From: Candidatus Angelobacter sp. Gp1-AA117
GTDB taxonomy: Bacteria > Acidobacteriota > Terriglobia > Terriglobales > Acidobacteriaceae
Assembly: GCA_003223515.1 (NCBI GenBank)
Contig: QHVI01000010.1
Span: 31,789-95,788 of the forward strand
DNA length: 64,000 nucleotides
Direction: 5' to 3'
This document shows positions 1-6,644 of this stretch, in pieces; within the stretch, counting starts at the first letter, position 1, and the number at the start of each line of letters is the position of its first letter. Under the pieces are notes generated by a model that saw only the letters and a program-made list of their open reading frames with translations, did not search any database and was not told the origin of the DNA. A program made the translations under genes and the position numbers.

Positions 1-356
1 ATCTGGAAGGTTCTTTCGATCAGAGTTACTTCCGTATGCGCCGTGGAGGCGATCACGGCGCACTGGTGCCGAATACAAAATTCATCTTCGTGCGCACCGT
101 GGAAGGCGATGTGGTCATGCACCAGCGCTATCGCCATCCCGTGTTGGCGCAAGGCAAACCAGTTCTATACGCAGGCGAGGCTTATTTCAATAATGGCCGG
201 CTGGATTGGTGGAGCAACGGCTCAGGCAACTACCGCCCCGATGCCGACCACGCCGAGCAGGCGCGCTTGCCGATGGAAAGATTTTTTACTTACGAAGATG
301 TATTGAGAGGTAAGAATAAACACGAAGAAGCTATCAAGCCTCACCGGAAGTTGTAG
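1..356 (+). CDS. 3' end of a toxin/effector-like protein (partial)
   Basis: The frame is open from base 3 at the window edge to the stop at 354-356, so this is the C-terminal part of a longer protein. An internal ATG at 36 is probably not the true start. The visible end carries the pattern HPVLxxGxPVxYAGE followed by WSNGSGNYRP. This resembles the 'GxPVxxAGE ... SGxYxP' pattern I know from C-terminal domains of bacterial polymorphic-toxin and effector proteins; that assignment is from memory, not from a search. The gene converges on and overlaps by 16 bp the effector-like gene on the other strand. A host-acting or competitor-acting effector is inference. Catalytic residues cannot be named. 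Confidence 0.5.
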   Translation, partial: LEGSFDQSYFRMRRGGDHGALVPNTKFIFVRTVEGDVVMHQRYRHPVLAQGKPVLYAGEAYFNNGRLDWWSNGSGNYRPDADHAEQARLPMERFFTYEDVLRGKNKHEEAIKPHRKL

Positions 357-1540
357 GTATTGGTAATGTGGACTGGATTGTTTTGGTTTTGCTGGCAGAA
401 GATACGAAATTCACCGAGAAGTCCGGTGGGTTGCACATTTTTATTTCCAAATTGGGTCAGCTTGGGATACAGGTATCCTCCGCTTTCGTTCGTCATCTTC
501 CATAATGAATCGAGAACCTCCTGAATCGTAGCCGCTCGTACTTTGATGTTCGTTGTTCCCGACTTCTTGAACACATACAAACGTCGATTGCTTAGAGAGA
601 ATGTTTGTGTCCCGTAGATTCCGTTGGGATCATCGATGGTAAAGATTGGCAAGGGAGGGAAATCCATGGGATTTGTGTTTCCGCTCTCAATGTCTTTCAC
701 TACCTTGTCCAGGTGCTCTCCCGGGGAGCCTTTGGTGGGTCCGCTGGAAAAATATGGCGAGACAGTGTGATGTATGAACATGAAGTCACTGGGGTCGCCT
801 GTTTGTTGCGGTTGCTGCATGCGCTGAATCGTTCCGGGATTTGACCGGAGCATGGCGCCAGCACTGGCAACACCCGCTTGTCGGGTAGCACTGCCGCGAG
901 AACCGGGAGACGGCACTCCACGTTGAATTTCAGGTACAGCGCGTTGCACAGGCATGGGCAGTTCGCTCTTCATGAATGGATTGCCCCGTCTGGATACACC
1001 AGCCTGTTTGAGCCCGAGCTTTGTGTACATGCCGACCAATGACTGGGTGGAAATACTGCCGGGCCCGGGCCGTGCTTCGAGTTCGGTTGTCAGGCTGCCG
1101 GTACGGCGGGCGCTCTCCATGGCGGCCTTCATGAGCATGGTTCCTACGCCATGTCTTCGGTGGGCAGGCGCCACTGCTAAGTCAGAAATATATGCCTTCT
1201 TCGGCTGGTTGTAATGCACATCCACCGAACCAATGGGCATGTGTGACCCTTTTGCAGTTACCCGGATTTGCTGGCGGCCATTTCCAACCCAGATGGGTGA
1301 ACTCAATTGATATTGGGCCTGCTGTTGTGCAGAAGAAGCCGGCAACTTTGGCTGTGAAGGAGTATTGGCTTGTTGAGGCCGGTAAACCGGTGGTGCCGGA
1401 CGCGTCTCCAGTAGGAACTGATGGGCCGGTTTCAATTGCGCGCTCAAGCTTCCCGCTTGCCCGGGTTTATAGACCGCAGGTGCGCTGATTCGAATTAGGT
1501 TGGCCTGATAAACTGGCGGCGCTTTGGGTCGTGTATTCAC
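341..1540 (-). CDS. Multidomain effector-like protein: APPVYRP repeats, GNAT domain, SNRRLYVF-type C-terminal domain
   Basis: 399 residues from a GTG start. Three parts are visible. (1) Residues about 7-56 carry three proline/tyrosine motifs (APPVYQ, APAVYKP, APPVYRPQ), and further on there are VQR/IQR motifs; such motifs are common in proteins thought to be delivered by contractile injection systems. (2) Residues about 85-190 form a GNAT acetyltransferase core with the acetyl-CoA loop R-R-H-G-V-G near 126-133 and the preceding 'DLAVAP' strand. (3) Residues about 250-399 contain 'PIFTIDD...SLSNRRLYVFKKSG', a ParB/Srx-like pattern (ligand, 'NRRLYAF') seen in toxin C-termini. There is no signal peptide or membrane segment. 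No injection-system gene lies in the window. The GNAT call is fairly firm; the effector role is inference. Confidence 0.6.
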   Translation of the reverse strand: MNTRPKAPPVYQANLIRISAPAVYKPGQAGSLSAQLKPAHQFLLETRPAPPVYRPQQANTPSQPKLPASSAQQQAQYQLSSPIWVGNGRQQIRVTAKGSHMPIGSVDVHYNQPKKAYISDLAVAPAHRRHGVGTMLMKAAMESARRTGSLTTELEARPGPGSISTQSLVGMYTKLGLKQAGVSRRGNPFMKSELPMPVQRAVPEIQRGVPSPGSRGSATRQAGVASAGAMLRSNPGTIQRMQQPQQTGDPSDFMFIHHTVSPYFSSGPTKGSPGEHLDKVVKDIESGNTNPMDFPPLPIFTIDDPNGIYGTQTFSLSNRRLYVFKKSGTTNIKVRAATIQEVLDSLWKMTNESGGYLYPKLTQFGNKNVQPTGLLGEFRIFCQQNQNNPVHITNTYNFR

Positions 1541-1549
1541 GGCTGCATG

Positions 1550-1577
1550 ATTATAGACTCAAGCTCAAACCTGAAAA
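1550..1577 (-). promoter_or_regulatory. Candidate sigma-70 promoter for a near-leaderless mRNA
   Basis: On the minus strand, TTTTCA (1577-1572) is followed after 16 bases by a perfect TATAAT (1555-1550). The expected transcription start near 1543 would leave only a few bases before the GTG start at 1540 of the effector-like gene, so the mRNA would be almost leaderless. The -35 matches only 4 of 6. Confidence 0.4.
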
Positions 1578-1586
1578 CATCCTTGT

Positions 1587-1934
1587 TTAGCAAACCTGTG
1601 CCTCTCCGGGAGCCAGGAAGCGGGCGACAATCTCGGTGGCGCGCTCCCACTGGCGCTCTTCTTTGGCCACCTGCTTGCGTCCGGCGCTGGTCAACCGGTA
1701 GAACTTTGCCCGGCGATTATTTTCAGAGCTGGCCCACTCAGAAGAGACGTAGCCTTCCTGCTCCAGCTTCAGTAGGGAAGGGTAGAGCGTGCCGTAATTC
1801 ACCGAAAGCGCATTGCCGCTGATCTGCTCGATTCTTCGGGCGATTCCGTATCCATGCAGCGGCCCCATGCTCTGCAGCGTCTTCAGGATCATCAGGGCCA
1901 GCGTGCCCTGCCAGATTTCCGCTTTATCAGGCAT
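1587..1934 (-). CDS. PadR family transcriptional regulator
   Basis: 115 residues, the usual size of the short PadR class. The N-terminal winged helix shows the family pattern: 'GTLALMILKTL...GPLHGYGIARRIEQ' , 'LSVNYGTLYPSLLKLEQEGYV', 'RAKFYRLTSAGRKQV'. A short C-terminal helix for dimerisation follows. PadR proteins are usually repressors that respond to small ligands. In Acidobacteria, genes of this subtype commonly sit beside ABC-type orphan permeases, but here the only such permease remnant lies about 59 kb away, and the neighbour upstream is a Crp-family gene in divergent orientation. The target is therefore unknown; autoregulation is typical of the family. Confidence 0.9.
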   Translation of the reverse strand: MPDKAEIWQGTLALMILKTLQSMGPLHGYGIARRIEQISGNALSVNYGTLYPSLLKLEQEGYVSSEWASSENNRRAKFYRLTSAGRKQVAKEERQWERATEIVARFLAPGEAQVC

Positions 1935-1999
1935 CCATCCTTCTCCTATGGGAAACCCATACTATTACAAGTTTAGGCGAAAGAGCAATGATGTGCCTT

Positions 2000-2038
2000 C
2001 GATATTGCGTAAGTGAACAGTATGGAGGCTAATGGCCA
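2000..2038. repeat. Dispersed repeat, 'TAAGTGAACAGTAT' type
   Basis: The stretch CGATATTGCGTAAGTGAACA followed by GTATGGAGGCTAATGGCC closely matches 11124-11162, where it runs on into AGCCAAAAGCC units. A shorter inverted copy (CTAACTGTTCACTTAACG) lies at about 10918-10935. Confidence 0.6.
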
Positions 2039-2056
2039 ATTGCCGCCCTCTTCAAG

Positions 2057-2072
2057 TGTGACCTAGGTCACA
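2057..2072. promoter_or_regulatory. Perfect Crp/Fnr-family box TGTGACCTAGGTCACA
   Basis: A perfect 16-bp palindrome with TGTGA-N6-TCACA spacing, centred at 2064.5. A candidate -10 (TATAGG, 2092-2097) would put transcription start near 2104, about 40 bases from the box centre, close to the class II activator position. A second perfect inverted repeat (TCACATC-TTT-GATGTGA, 2068-2084) overlaps its right half. It probably controls the Crp-family gene that follows, possibly by autoregulation. Confidence 0.75.
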
Positions 2073-2127
2073 TCTTTGATGTGACGTGGGGTATAGGCTT
2101 TAAATGGAAACGGAGGGTTTGGTGGCA

Positions 2128-2853
2128 ATGGCCCATGCATACAGCTTCCACATTGTTGAGAATTGTCTGAAGTGTGACCTCAAGGAAGAGCGGCTCTTTT
2201 GCCATCTTCCTGATGACGTTCTCGACGAGCTTCAGGCAATCAAGGCCACATCCGTCTATCCCAAAGGCGCATTGCTGTGCCTGGAAGGGCAGCAGGCCCG
2301 CGGCGTCTTCGTCCTCTGTACCGGACGCGCTAAATTATCTACTACCTCTGCGGAAGGCAAAACGATCATTCTGCGCATTGCCGAACCAGGGGAAGTGCTG
2401 GGGCTGACAGCAGTTGTGGGCGGCACCCCCTACGAGGCTACGGTCGAAACACTGGAGCCCAGTCAGGCTAATTTCATATCTCGTAATGACTTCATTAAAT
2501 TTATAGAAACTCATCCGGATGTAGGCATGAAGGTGGCGCAGCAGCTTACGCATAATTGCCGTTGCGCTTACAGCGAAATACGTTCATTGGGTCTTTCCAG
2601 TTCAGTTCCTGAGAAAATTGCCAAACTGCTTCTGGGTTGGTCGGAACATCCATTGCAGGGCGGTCGCGCCCGCAGTGAGATTGCCATACGCGTTACTCTG
2701 ACTCAGGAGGAGATCGCGCAATTCGCCGGCACCTCGCGTGAAACCGTCTCCCGCGTGCTCAGCGACTTCAAAAGGAAGGGATGGCTGCGGATCAAGGGAG
2801 CGACCTGGTTCATTCTTAACCGCAGGGCGCTGGAAAGTCTGGTTACGACGTGA
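2128..2853 (+). CDS. FNR-like Crp-family transcriptional regulator
   Basis: 241 residues from ATG 2128. I prefer this start because GGAGGG at 2112-2117 lies 10 bases upstream and the likely transcription start (near 2104) rules out the earlier ATG at 2104. The cNMP-type beta-roll covers about 30-145, and the C-terminal winged helix about 165-235 with recognition helix 'TSRETVSRVL'. R-E-T-V matches the CRP-type helix that reads TGTGA, fitting the palindromes around the gene. Cysteines at 13, 16 and 25 (ENCLKC...FC) plus C64 are conserved at the same positions in the paralogue at 5278, which suggests an oxygen- or NO-sensitive iron-sulfur cluster like FNR, although spacing differs from E. coli FNR. 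Cluster binding is inference. Confidence 0.88.
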   Translation: MAHAYSFHIVENCLKCDLKEERLFCHLPDDVLDELQAIKATSVYPKGALLCLEGQQARGVFVLCTGRAKLSTTSAEGKTIILRIAEPGEVLGLTAVVGGTPYEATVETLEPSQANFISRNDFIKFIETHPDVGMKVAQQLTHNCRCAYSEIRSLGLSSSVPEKIAKLLLGWSEHPLQGGRARSEIAIRVTLTQEEIAQFAGTSRETVSRVLSDFKRKGWLRIKGATWFILNRRALESLVTT

Positions 2854-2919
2854 TGCCATCACAGCAATTGGTGACCACAATCACATCTCTTGGGAGTTCA
2901 TTGAAATAAAGTCTCACTT

Positions 2920-3414
2920 ATGACGAACACTATCCCAATCAATGATAGCTGCAACGAACTGTATGGCTCATTGTCACGGGAGATTACCGATCGATTGCGT
3001 CCATTGGAAGAGACAAAAACTCTGCCTGCGGGTTCCGCATTGCTGGCCGCCGATTCTCCTGTGAAGCACATGATCATCCTGACCAAAGGGTCAGTGGAAA
3101 TCTCAGTTCCCGCGGGGAACAAATCGATTTCCATGGCCGTGGCTGGAGAAGGAAAGGTATTTGGCTTGCGTGCCATCGTTACCGGGCTGCTGCCGGAGAT
3201 TAATGTGACCTGCCTGGATGAGTGCACAGTGACGCTTCTGCCCAGGGATCAGTTTCTCGATCTTTTGAGCGAGTATCCACAGATTTATTTTGCGATTGCC
3301 AAAGTGCTGAGCGCCGACCTGAAGCTTGCCCAGAACCTGCTCTGCCAGATGGCGCGCACCCCCTCGGGCGGCTGCCGTGGGCCCAAGCGGATGTTGTCGA
3401 TGGCGCGCCATTGA
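2920..3414 (+). CDS. Crp-like cyclic-nucleotide-binding-fold protein lacking the DNA-binding domain
   Basis: 164 residues, directly downstream of the FNR-like gene on the same strand (66 bp gap). The sequence covers only the beta-roll sensor and the dimerisation helix: 'LPAGSALLAADSPVKHMIILTKGSVEIS', 'GEGKVFGLRAIVTGLLPEINVTCLDECTVTLLPRDQFLDLL', then a helix. It ends at about the point where the helix-turn-helix should begin, with a short basic tail (GCRGPKRM). It lacks the cysteine motif of its two neighbours. It could be a decayed regulator, or a functional single-domain protein that forms heterodimers with the neighbouring regulators and titrates them; the intact reading frame favours function, but this is inference. 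Confidence 0.75.
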   Translation: MTNTIPINDSCNELYGSLSREITDRLRPLEETKTLPAGSALLAADSPVKHMIILTKGSVEISVPAGNKSISMAVAGEGKVFGLRAIVTGLLPEINVTCLDECTVTLLPRDQFLDLLSEYPQIYFAIAKVLSADLKLAQNLLCQMARTPSGGCRGPKRMLSMARH

Positions 3415-3515
3415 ACCGTCATGAACCGCAAGGACGCGAAGGGCGCAGAGGAAGCATTGAAGCCTGCTGAGAAGCAGGCTTTCCTATTTTCTTTAAATGT
3501 GGGGTCACGGCGGCG

Positions 3516-3531
3516 TGTGACCTGGGTCACA
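3516..3531. promoter_or_regulatory. Crp/Fnr-family box TGTGACCTGGGTCACA
   Basis: TGTGA-N6-TCACA with only the central bases breaking symmetry, centred at 3523.5. A TATATT -10 at 3554-3559 gives an expected start at about 3565-3566, that is 41.5-42.5 bases from the centre, the class II activation distance. No coding gene follows on the plus strand before the converging stress-protein gene; a hairpin/terminator does (3644-3667). Confidence 0.75.
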
Positions 3532-3564
3532 TGTTTTCCTTTGAAGCGGAGGGTATATTACCCT

Positions 3565-3679
3565 TAATTCATGGCTGCTTTCTTGGGGAATCCCGCTTCC
3601 CTGAAAAACAGCTACGAACTCATCTTGGAAGTTAAGATGTTTCGGGCCTGCCCTGAACGGCAGGCCCATTTCTTTGTTT
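3565..3679 (+). ncRNA. Candidate Crp/Fnr-controlled small RNA with its own terminator
   Basis: The interval runs from the expected start of the box-controlled promoter to a strong hairpin, GGGCCTGCC (3644-3652), loop CTGAAC, GGCAGGCCC (3659-3667), followed by the T-rich ATTTCTTTGTTT. The predicted transcript is about 110 nt. A 50-codon frame from ATG 3571 exists but has no ribosome binding site and runs through the hairpin, so a non-coding RNA is more likely. Architecture resembles FNR- or CRP-controlled sRNAs such as FnrS of enterobacteria; there is no sequence similarity claim. Confidence 0.45.
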
Positions 3680-3750
3680 ACAGTCTTCCCCAATTACCCA
3701 ATTACCCAATTACCAATTGGTGATGGCTCTATCCGTCACGTCACTTCGTC

Positions 3751-5037
3751 CTACGCTCCTCCCAGCCTGCGCACGTCCACGTCCTCCTCATCCGGTGAAG
3801 GATGGGTGAGATCGCGAATGGTCAGCACGGCACAAGGCGAGGAACTCACCACACGGTAAGTAACACCCGTATGGAAATGAGTGCTGAACCGTTTATCCTG
3901 TGGCAGGCCAAGCACGATCAGGTCTGCATGCTCATCGGCAGCATAGTTGATGATATGCTCTGCGGCGTCACCTTCTTCGACTACGAATTGTGGCTCATGC
4001 CAGAGTTCCAGTACCTCAGGGACAAGTTTCTTCAACTCATCCACCGCAAACTCGCGAATGCGGGATCCATCCGGATCACGATGGGTCCCCTCGGGCAGCA
4101 CATGCATCAAGGTAAGGTGCGCCAGGCGGTCATGCGCGCAGGATAAAGCATAGGTGACAGCCGATTCCGACGAGCGGGTCAGGTCGGTGGCGAAGAGAAT
4201 CTTGGTGAATTCCAGGTTCTTCTCCGAGCGTGGAGGAACATGCGGGCCAACCGTCAGCACCGGGCAGGTGGCGGTGCGGAAGATCACTTCCGCGGTAGAA
4301 CCGAGCAGGAAACGCTCCAGGCCCCGGCGTCCATGCGTGCCCATCACGATCAGGTCAATGCCAAGTTCGCGAATCCAGCGGGGAACCGCTTCCTCCAGGG
4401 CTTCCTCGGTGACCAGCGTGAGATAACTAATGCCGGCATGTTTCACCAGTCCGGTAAGCTGCTCACGGGCAGCGGTTTGCGCCTTCCGGGAAAGCTCAAT
4501 GGTATTGAGTTCAAGCTCTGTCGGAATGTGCGGCGGAATGGCGTGCGCGGGATATATACGGGCCTGGTATTGATGAGCCAGAGACAAAGCATAACTGTAT
4601 GCCGCCTCCGACGTCTCCGTGAGATCCGTAAGAAACAAAATATTTTTGAATGAAATACTAGTGCAGGTCTCGAGTGCGTTCATATCTACCTCTCTTTCAA
4701 ATTTTGCAATGATGGCGCAGAGCCACTCGCGATACGCCCGGTCTGCCTGCTCCTGTGTGCCTTTCGCATAAAGTTCCTCCAGCGTCTCACCGGCAGCATT
4801 GAGTGGAATCTGGTGGCATGGATTGGGAAGGTTTTTTTTCTCCGGCGGAACCAGCGGCAGCAGCTTGCATTCATCACAGGGATGAAATGCGGGAGCGCTG
4901 ACCGCATTGGGACACATGATGGAATCCCGGATGAGAATCGTCGGCCGCCAGGAACTGCGGAATGCCTGTCCGTAGCCGCCTTGCTGCAGAAATTCAAGCT
5001 CGGCTTTGAGGGCGCGCAGAAGCTCAGTTTTCGACAT
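3751..5037 (-). CDS. Two-domain universal stress protein with an N-terminal cysteine-containing domain
   Basis: 428 residues from ATG 5037; GGAAG lies 9 bases upstream of it. The upstream GTG at 5100 overlaps a Crp/Fnr box and is therefore unlikely. Residues 1-120 form a domain I have seen as a stand-alone acidobacterial protein (LxxLKxELxFLxxGGYG, C42, C54-x2-C57, C74, 'IPLNxxGETLxxLY'); the four cysteines could bind metal. Residues about 128-278 are a UspA domain with the ATP-binding pattern G-x2-G-x9-G-S (GTHGRRGLERFLLGS). Residues about 283-415 are a second UspA domain whose equivalent motif is degenerate. Universal stress proteins under FNR-type control are known from anaerobic adaptation. 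It is divergent from the second FNR-like gene. Confidence 0.88.
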   Translation of the reverse strand: MSKTELLRALKAELEFLQQGGYGQAFRSSWRPTILIRDSIMCPNAVSAPAFHPCDECKLLPLVPPEKKNLPNPCHQIPLNAAGETLEELYAKGTQEQADRAYREWLCAIIAKFEREVDMNALETCTSISFKNILFLTDLTETSEAAYSYALSLAHQYQARIYPAHAIPPHIPTELELNTIELSRKAQTAAREQLTGLVKHAGISYLTLVTEEALEEAVPRWIRELGIDLIVMGTHGRRGLERFLLGSTAEVIFRTATCPVLTVGPHVPPRSEKNLEFTKILFATDLTRSSESAVTYALSCAHDRLAHLTLMHVLPEGTHRDPDGSRIREFAVDELKKLVPEVLELWHEPQFVVEEGDAAEHIINYAADEHADLIVLGLPQDKRFSTHFHTGVTYRVVSSSPCAVLTIRDLTHPSPDEEDVDVRRLGGA

Positions 5038-5085
5038 AGGGGGGTACTTCCGTTTTGAAGTGTGTGCCTCAGAAGCACATGAGTC

Positions 5086-5101
5086 TGTGACTTCCGTCAC
5101 G
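5086..5101. promoter_or_regulatory. Crp/Fnr-family box TGTGACTTCCGTCACG
   Basis: TGTGA-N6-TCACG centred at 5093.5, about 56 bases upstream of the preferred ATG (5037) of the stress-protein gene. If it acts at -41.5, transcription would start near 5052. No convincing -10 is visible, as is common at activator-dependent promoters. Confidence 0.65.
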
Positions 5102-5212
5102 TGTGTATGACCAGTGCCTGGTTTGGGTAGTTAGCACTTAGGAAAGCCAAGCCGGCCAGGCGAAGGTTCACAACCAGTCCTCACGGTGTTAAATGACCCG
5201 ATCTTTCTGCCA

Positions 5213-5228
5213 TGTGATGCACGTCACA
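5213..5228. promoter_or_regulatory. Crp/Fnr-family box TGTGATGCACGTCACA
   Basis: TGTGA-N6-TCACA centred at 5220.5 and 50-65 bases upstream of the FNR-like gene starting at 5278. At -41.5 the transcript would begin near 5262, leaving a short leader that contains the GAGGTG ribosome binding site (5265-5270). Confidence 0.7.
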
Positions 5229-5277
5229 TCCGTAGTCCTCCAAAGAGGGCAAACTTCTGCGGACGAGGTGGCAGCAG

Positions 5278-5997
5278 ATGCAATCACCGTGTGGGTTCGG
5301 CGTGCAGGAAAACTGCCTCACGTGCGTCTGGAGGGAAAAGAGGACGTTCTGCAATCTTGCCGGAGCGGCGCTGCGGCACTTACAGAGGATCACGAGCCTT
5401 TCAGTCTATCCTGCCGGAACTGCCTTATACGCCGAAGGCAAGCCATCCCGGCAGGTCTTCATTCTCTGCAATGGACGGGCAAAGATATTCACCTCATCAC
5501 GCGAGCATAGCGTAGTCATGTTCAAGATGGCCCATCCGGGCGAAGTCCTTGGATTGGAGGCGGTACTCTGCCATCAGCCTTACCAGGAAACTTCTGAACT
5601 GCTTGACCCCTGCCAGGTGAAGGCCATTAACAGGCGCGCGCTGCTGGACTTTCTGGAGCACCACAATCCTCCGGCCGTCCATGCGGCATTGCAGTTAGCG
5701 GCCAATTCCAGGCTGGCGCGTGAGCAGATTCGCCGCATCGGACTCTCGGTCTCCGGCACCCAGAAGCTGGCGCGATTGTTGATGAGCTGGGCCAAAACTC
5801 GGGGCATGAAAGGCGTGGCCGCCGAATCCTTCGAAGCGCCTTATACGCATGAAGGCATTGCGCAGATGATCGGCACCACCCGCGAGACCGTCACGCGCGT
5901 TTTGAGTCGGCTGAAACAGCAGAACATAATTACGATGAAAGACAACACATTCGTGATCAATGACTTTGACTATCTGAAGCGCCTCGCCCACGAATGA
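5278..5997 (+). CDS. Second FNR-like Crp-family transcriptional regulator
   Basis: 239 residues; GAGGTG sits 7 bases before the ATG. Domain order as in the paralogue at 2128: cysteine-rich N-terminus, beta-roll (about 28-145), long helix, winged helix (about 165-232) with recognition helix 'TTRETVTRVL'. C13, C16, C25 and C64 are in exactly the same positions as in the paralogue (ENCLTC...FC; FILCNGRAK), supporting a shared redox cofactor; there are additional cysteines (C5, C103-C117 region). The gene is transcribed away from the stress-protein gene, with one TGTGA-N6-TCACA box assigned to each direction. The role as oxygen/NO-responsive activator of the stress gene and itself is inferred from the cysteines and boxes. 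Confidence 0.88.
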   Translation: MQSPCGFGVQENCLTCVWREKRTFCNLAGAALRHLQRITSLSVYPAGTALYAEGKPSRQVFILCNGRAKIFTSSREHSVVMFKMAHPGEVLGLEAVLCHQPYQETSELLDPCQVKAINRRALLDFLEHHNPPAVHAALQLAANSRLAREQIRRIGLSVSGTQKLARLLMSWAKTRGMKGVAAESFEAPYTHEGIAQMIGTTRETVTRVLSRLKQQNIITMKDNTFVINDFDYLKRLAHE

Positions 5998-6115
5998 ATC
6001 AACGAATTGCCAAATTGCCATAAGTTGTAATTGCCATAATTGAAAGACTGTCACACATACCATCTCTTTTGCTGCCTTTGCGCGCTTCGCGTTTTTTGCG
6101 GTTAAACTTTTTGAA

Positions 6116-6574
6116 GTGCTTACGCTGCGCGAGTATCGTCCGCTGGATTTCGAACGGCTGCTGGAGATCGATCAAGCGTGCTTTGTGCATGGTATCGCCT
6201 ACACGCCAACAGAATTGCGCCACTTCCTGAATCTGAAATCCGCCGTTCGCATTGTGGGCGAACAGGATGGAGAGATCAAAGGCTTCGTCATCGCCGACAA
6301 GTTCCGCTCCCGGCGTTCCGATCAATCCATGGGACAGATCATCACCATTGACGTGCTGGAAGAAGCCCGGCGCACCGGACTGGGAAGTCAGCTCATGACC
6401 GCCGCAGAGGAACAGCTCAGAAAGGCAGGCTGCAGCTATGTTTCGCTCGAGGTTGCGGTAGATAACTTTCCGGCAATCAAGTTTTACAAGAAGCACGGAT
6501 ACACAGGTTTGAAGATTCTGCCCCGGTATTATTTAAATTCGCTGGATGCGTTGCTTATGGGGAAGAAACTCTGA
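6116..6574 (+). CDS. GNAT family N-acetyltransferase (RimI-like)
   Basis: 152 residues, starting at GTG 6116; no good ribosome binding site is visible. The fold pattern is complete: N-terminal 'REYRPLDFERLLEIDQACF' strand-helix, the central strand 'IITIDVLEEARRTGLGSQLM' carrying the acetyl-CoA pyrophosphate loop R-R-T-G-L-G, and the C-terminal 'VSLEVAVDNFPAIKFYKKHGYTGL...RYYLNSLDALLMGK' motif typical of RimI-like enzymes that acetylate protein N-termini. The substrate is not known; a ribosomal-protein target is only a family-based guess. It is followed after 70 bp by the hydantoinase gene on the same strand. Confidence 0.85.
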   Translation: MLTLREYRPLDFERLLEIDQACFVHGIAYTPTELRHFLNLKSAVRIVGEQDGEIKGFVIADKFRSRRSDQSMGQIITIDVLEEARRTGLGSQLMTAAEEQLRKAGCSYVSLEVAVDNFPAIKFYKKHGYTGLKILPRYYLNSLDALLMGKKL

Positions 6575-6644
6575 GCAACCCAGCATGATAAAATCGCCAG
6601 TCTGCTGATTCACTGGCGACTCATCCTGAAGCCATCCGAACGAC

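Noticed and set aside
2850..2862. GTGATGCCATCAC palindrome at the stop of the first FNR-like gene
   Set aside because: Spacing between half-sites is one base short of the TGTGA-N6-TCACA type, so it is probably chance.
3571..3726. About 50-codon reading frame from ATG 3571
   Set aside because: No ribosome binding site, runs through the 9-bp hairpin and into simple TTACCCAA repeats; fits a non-coding transcript better.
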